A DNA stretch of 64,000 nucleotides from Mactra quadrangularis (Eukaryota; Mollusca; Bivalvia; Venerida; Mactridae), in the NCBI GenBank assembly GCA_025267735.1, contig CM046299.1:16948232-17012231 (forward strand), given 5' to 3'. This document shows, piece after piece, positions 63,430 to 64,000 of the stretch. The notes beneath the pieces were generated by a model, which searched no databases, was not told the origin of the DNA, and worked only from the letters and a program-made list of their open reading frames with translations. A program made the position numbers and the translations under genes. How positions within the stretch are numbered: position 1 is the stretch's first letter; every line of letters begins with the position of its first letter.

Positions 63430-63603
63430 ATTATACCACCCTTGTAAGTATCAAGTAGGTAGCAAGTAAATTTCTAACTCAAGGAAATTATCAGTACCCC
63501 ATGTGGGGTTCAAACATAGAACGTCTCAATGGGAAAGTGCATGTCCTACATGTATTACTGGACAACTGCTCGGTGCATGTCATATTACTGGACACCTGCT
63601 CCC
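63430..63603 (-). mobile_element. tRNA-derived SINE, family D, with duplicated head segment
   Basis: Minus-strand box B is GTTTGAACCCCAC (complement of 63504-63516), followed by TGGGGTACTGATAATTTCC and TTGAG. The box A side (63537-63603) is tandemly duplicated: GTGCATGTC ... ATTACTGGACAACTGCTC is followed by GTGCATGTC ... ATTACTGGACACCTGCTC. Confidence 0.65.
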
Positions 63604-64000
63604 CCTTATTTGATTTGTTATACAACAAAATTTTTAGAGAGAAATTATTCACTTTTTCCATAAAACTTGCTGGTTGTAAAGTTACTGGTACTTTTAGTTT
63701 ATTCAACCATGGATGTGTCACTTTGAATATATCTTCTTTCAGAGTGATGGATTTCTTGGTTGTACAATCTAACTTGATTTAATTATTCCATCTTACATAA
63801 CACCCACACAGTTTCATCAAGAGCCTGTATTGGTTTGAGAATAAAACAGGATTTAAGAGATAAATCATGTATTTCATTCTTGAGAATTGAACTTTTTTCA
63901 CAAAAAATAAATTTGTTTGATCAGATGTATCCATTCTTTGTAGTTATGTATGATATTGACTTACTTAAGATTATTGAGAAGTTTTTCTTTTCAGTTTTTA

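Larger units (their letters stand above)
6711..64000 (+). other. putative long intron downstream of the Ig exon
   Basis: It begins with a consensus donor, GTAAGT, in phase 1. The next expected exon would start in phase 1 and encode a second Ig domain, but I found none on the plus strand to the window end. All downstream entries are therefore probably intronic insertions. A diverged or very short exon could have been missed. Confidence 0.5.

Overview
This window reads as a piece of a large, AT-rich animal genome, most likely a mollusc and probably a bivalve. The evidence is one protostome-type turtle/IGSF9-like immunoglobulin exon with consensus splice sites, several tRNA-derived SINE families, short DNA transposons with terminal inverted repeats, minisatellites, and frequent TACATGTA-type words. 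The taxonomic call is an inference; no ribosomal or mitochondrial marker is present. Nothing looks bacterial or viral.

Coding content is minimal. The only exon I can defend is 6369-6710 (+), a phase 1-1 exon encoding one complete Ig domain. It closely resembles the membrane-distal Ig domain of the turtle/Dasher/IGSF9 family of neuronal adhesion receptors. No second exon of that gene was found, so 1-6368 and 6711-64000 are read as its introns; the downstream one would be at least 57 kb. Almost all other open frames of 60-150 codons are chance frames or lie inside repeats.

The rest is a dense record of mobile DNA. SINEs form four groups. Family A is at 8749, 41085, 47072 and 50757, with a decayed copy at 6091. 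Family B is at 19513 (-) and 42175 (+), and shares a central block with a different-headed SINE at 26747. Family C is at 10260, 54098, 59051 and 61325. Family D is at 32520, 46283, 47370, 58742 and 63430. Four insertions keep 12-16 bp target-site duplications. DNA-transposon-like elements include a 251-bp element with 26-bp perfect inverted repeats (20150-20400), a 1.16-kb pogo/Tigger-like element (51405-52566), a 179-bp relative (37930-38108), elements at 41840-42124 and 48330-48669, and a three-copy hairpin family ending in an ACTAGT-containing inverted repeat (10190, 23955, 26368). Tandem arrays occur at 1377-1725, 21662-21972, 23657-23795, 47995-48295, 55272-55626 and 57565-57613.

The most interesting non-coding signal is a hairpin at 60613-60694. 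It has a gap-free 30-position stem in which 29 positions pair (25 Watson-Crick, 4 G:U) around a 22-nt loop. It has the size and shape of a microRNA precursor and lies in the putative host intron. This is a candidate only.
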